Shown piece by piece: positions 61,876 through 64,000 of a DNA stretch of 64,000 nucleotides (its first letter is position 1; the number at the start of each line of letters is the position of its first letter). The DNA lies in contig NZ_JACJRV010000001.1 in the NCBI RefSeq assembly GCF_014697475.1, positions 248,001 to 312,000 on the forward strand. The letters are read 5' to 3'. The translations under genes were made by a program, and so were the position numbers. Under the pieces are notes generated by a model. The model worked only from the letters and a program-made list of their open reading frames with translations, was not told the DNA's origin and ran no database searches. The DNA comes from Nostoc sp. FACHB-152. Lineage in GTDB: Bacteria > Cyanobacteriota > Cyanobacteriia > Cyanobacteriales > Nostocaceae.

Positions 61876-63033
61876 TTAAATTACTGTACTTAGTAGCTCT
61901 TTCACCTTCTTACCTGCGACCCTCCAGTTAAGGCGAGATTCATATTCATGGTAAGCAGATAATGCAATATCTTTATAGGTTGAATAGTTTGTAAAAGTCG
62001 TCAAAATATAATCACAGTATGTAGAAATATCAGCATATTTATCGAATAAACGGCCATTTATATCGTTGTGGATCATAGTTGGAATTCCACCAACCATAGT
62101 TGATAAACAGGGAACACCAAGAGAGTTCGCTTCACAAAGAACGATTGGTGTACAGTCAGCTAGTGTTGGTAAAATCAGAAAATGAGATTCCAAAATGAGA
62201 TTTTGAATTTGAGCTTTCCCCTTAGGAGTAGACTTACTAATGAAGCCCAAAGCATTTACAAAACTAGGGAGAGGTTCATCAACGATAGGTGAGCAACCTA
62301 TAACTGTTAATTCAGTCTTTAATCCAGCCTGATTTAACTTTTTAGTAACTTGATAAGCAACGTCTCCCCCTTTTCTGAACCAATCCACGGCGATAAATAT
62401 CAATTTGCATTTATCTATAGGTCTGGATTCTATAGCATCCTTAACAGTCTCGAATGTGAGTACACCTTCAATATTGGCACCAAAAGGCACAACTTTGACC
62501 TTGTTGGGTTCAGCACCATAATCCTTAATTGCGGACTCTGCTGCCCAATCAGATGAATAGATGGCAAGTTGACATCTCTTTAAAGCTAATTCCTCCATCC
62601 GATGCCAGTCTTTAATTACCGTTTCATCGAGGTTACTATAGAGGGGATAAAAGTTATGGATATTGGCAAATGTTCCATCTGCCCAAAACACAATTGGTTC
62701 CTTACATTCGAGATACGCAATTGGATTAGCTGTAGCGCTGAAAATAACATCTAGCTGCTTACCATTTAATTTACTTGCGATTTGTTTTGCATAATTTTTT
62801 AGCGTTAATGGTTCAGCATCTTTCTGGTAGTTTTTGTTAAAAATATATTTAGAGAAACTTCCTTTAATTTTACGAAGTAGTTGGAGCGAAAAAGGTTCTT
62901 TGAGAGAACCCAAATATTCGACATCTATAGACTGTTCTTTTAAAGAGCGGGCAATATAATATCCAGTTCCCGACCATTCATTTGTTCCTTTTAATCTACG
63001 TGAATCGTAGGTAGTAACGTATCCTAACTTCAT
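61876..63033 (-). CDS. Glycosyltransferase family 4 (locus GT g)
   Basis: A 385-residue GT-B enzyme. Seen: N-terminal MKLGYVTTYDSRRLKGTNEW, GTGYYIARSLKEQSIDVEYL, IYSSDWAAESAIKDYGAEPN, then the donor half CKLIFIAVDWFRKGGDVAYQ, ELTVIGCSPIVDEPLP, HFLILPTLADCTPIVLCEAN, where the usual E-x7-E first Glu is replaced by an Asp in ADCTPIVLCEA, and GVPCLSTMVGGIPTMI. Sugar unknown. It is 52 bases downstream of the ABC exporter gene. Confidence 0.9.
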   Translation of the reverse strand: MKLGYVTTYDSRRLKGTNEWSGTGYYIARSLKEQSIDVEYLGSLKEPFSLQLLRKIKGSFSKYIFNKNYQKDAEPLTLKNYAKQIASKLNGKQLDVIFSATANPIAYLECKEPIVFWADGTFANIHNFYPLYSNLDETVIKDWHRMEELALKRCQLAIYSSDWAAESAIKDYGAEPNKVKVVPFGANIEGVLTFETVKDAIESRPIDKCKLIFIAVDWFRKGGDVAYQVTKKLNQAGLKTELTVIGCSPIVDEPLPSFVNALGFISKSTPKGKAQIQNLILESHFLILPTLADCTPIVLCEANSLGVPCLSTMVGGIPTMIHNDINGRLFDKYADISTYCDYILTTFTNYSTYKDIALSAYHEYESRLNWRVAGKKVKELLSTVI

Positions 63034-63085
63034 AATAAACTTGCCTTAATTCATAGTAGTTAACGGTGCTGACAACTATATTTAA

Positions 63086-64000
63086 TCATTGACCTAATAT
63101 AACTTCTCGGTAACTACCTGATTTAAGAATTTGCCCCTGCTCAAGCTGATAGATCTGATCACAATGCTCGATTGTAGAAAGACGATGAGCAATAATAATG
63201 ATTGTTTTACTTCTAGCTAAAGCTTTTGTTGCTTCAGTTATAAGCTGCTCTGTTTCATTATCAAGTGCAGCAGTTGCTTCATCAAAAACCAAAATTTCTC
63301 GTTCATGATATATGGCACGAGCAATTCCTACACGCTGCCTTTGTCCACCTGATAGAAGAACCCCACGCTCGCCCAAAACTGTTTTAACCCCATCTGAAAG
63401 CTGGCTCACTACCTCACTTAACTGAGCAACTTCAATTGAATGTTTCAGCCTATCTTGGTCAATTAAGTCTTCAGGAACACCAAACGCAATATTTTTTTCT
63501 AAGGTGTCATCTGTTAAGAAAATGGACTGAGGTACGTAGCCTATCATATTCTGCCACGCACGTATGTTCGAGTAAATGGAGATCCCATCAACTTTTATAT
63601 CTCCAGTTTGGGGAATGAAAAGTCCCAAAAGAATATCTACTAAAGTTGTCTTTCCAGCACCAGATTTGCCAATTAATCCAATAGATTGGCCTTTTTGAAT
63701 TGAGAAGGAAATTTTATCTAGGGCTTTCCGTGACATTTGAGGATATTGAAAAGTCACATTATCCACATAGATCTCTTTTTTAAAGCTGATGATTTCTGCA
63801 TCCACTCTAGACTTCAACAGGCTTGATGATTTTTCAGAATCATGCTCTGAAGAGTAAAATTCTCTAGATTCTATTTTCTTAAAATCTTCTATCTCTTTGA
63901 AATCAAAGAACAATTTATCGATTGCAAAAGCATTTGCCCTAACTGTGCTAACGTTACCAAGCAAATTACTTACAGCGGGGAGAAGCCGAATTGAGGCAAG
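63086..64000 (-). CDS. MsbA-type ABC exporter, C-terminal part (5' end beyond window)
   Basis: The frame is open to the window end, so only the last 304 residues are visible: the end of the transmembrane domain (LASIRLLPAVSNLLGNV) and a complete ATPase: Walker A GLIGKSGAGKTTL, Q-loop YVPQSIF, signature LLSGGQRQRVGIARAIY, Walker B EILVFDEATAALD and switch IIAHRLST. MsbA-type exporters move lipid-linked glycans or lipids. The position at the start of the minus-strand glycan operon suggests export of a precursor. A HepA-like role in heterocyst envelope polysaccharide is possible but not shown. Confidence 0.92.
   Translation of the reverse strand, partial: LASIRLLPAVSNLLGNVSTVRANAFAIDKLFFDFKEIEDFKKIESREFYSSEHDSEKSSSLLKSRVDAEIISFKKEIYVDNVTFQYPQMSRKALDKISFSIQKGQSIGLIGKSGAGKTTLVDILLGLFIPQTGDIKVDGISIYSNIRAWQNMIGYVPQSIFLTDDTLEKNIAFGVPEDLIDQDRLKHSIEVAQLSEVVSQLSDGVKTVLGERGVLLSGGQRQRVGIARAIYHEREILVFDEATAALDNETEQLITEATKALARSKTIIIIAHRLSTIEHCDQIYQLEQGQILKSGSYREVILGQ

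Noticed and set aside
63086-64000. Naming the ABC exporter hepA (heterocyst envelope polysaccharide)
   Set aside because: Only the ATPase half is visible, and ATPase motifs do not distinguish HepA from other MsbA-type exporters.
1-64000. CRISPR arrays, tRNA and rRNA genes
   Set aside because: No regularly spaced direct repeats, cloverleaf arrangement or rRNA-like sequence was seen; the tandem and inverted repeats present are described individually.

Overview
The window comes from a filamentous, probably heterocyst-forming cyanobacterium of the Nostoc/Calothrix/Tolypothrix type. The evidence is the very frequent HIP1 octamer (GCGATCGC) inside genes, the many short palindromic and MITE-like repeats between genes, and a gene content typical of Nostocales: a NifJ-type pyruvate:ferredoxin oxidoreductase, ThiE with a long N-terminal extension, Ser/Thr kinases with repeat tails, TamB/DUF490, DUF1517, and many orphan histidine kinases. 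No rRNA, tRNA or CRISPR array was seen. The genus assignment is inference.

Layout. 1-4.75 kb (+): the 3' two thirds of nifJ, a dihydroorotate-dehydrogenase-like gene and a phosphofructokinase, a likely carbon-to-reduced-ferredoxin module. 4.9-11.3 kb: a universal stress protein (-) and a giant TamB-like protein (+). 11.6-17.3 kb: a small unknown protein (+), a putative class I isoprenoid-synthase-like protein (-), a Cache-HAMP histidine kinase (-) and an exported beta-helix DUF1565 protein (-). 17.6-20.1 kb: thiE-thiS (+) facing a GT4 glycosyltransferase (-). 20.1-21.5 kb is gene-free. 21.5-28.8 kb: DUF1517, an Uma2 gene truncated by a MITE, LD-carboxypeptidase, a CBS-like histidine kinase, DUF2141, a peptidoglycan-binding/HEAT membrane protein and an EamA permease. 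29.1-34.4 kb: two Ser/Thr kinases bracketing an Uma2 nuclease and a PD-(D/E)xK protein.

34.7-44.0 kb is a chemotaxis-type signalling island. On the minus strand cheA-cheW-mcp-cheB-cheR form one operon; on the plus strand a divergent operon holds a CheY-like regulator, a CheC-like phosphatase and a hybrid kinase. The gap between them holds a 0.36-kb inverted-repeat element with an IS1 InsA-like ORF and no InsB. The receptor is soluble, so the pathway probably reads a cytoplasmic or partner-supplied signal; it may drive phototaxis, gliding or hormogonium behaviour.

45.0-64.0 kb is a large exopolysaccharide locus: a Wzc-like tyrosine kinase/co-polymerase and an acyltransferase-3 protein (+), then on the minus strand a Wzy-like polymerase, four GT4 and three GT2 glycosyltransferases, a GMC oxidoreductase, an HGSNAT-like membrane acetyltransferase, a DegT-type sugar aminotransferase and an MsbA-like ABC exporter running off the window end. 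Together they suggest synthesis, modification (amino sugar, acetylation, oxidation) and export of a complex glycan.

The most interesting structural signals are: at least three families of short inverted-repeat elements; two palindromes inserted in frame inside cheA; the InsA-only element between the two chemotaxis operons; a PD-(D/E)xK gene whose reading frame is intact but has no standard start codon; a terpene-synthase-like motif in an unannotated small protein; and two kinases with altered HRD motifs.
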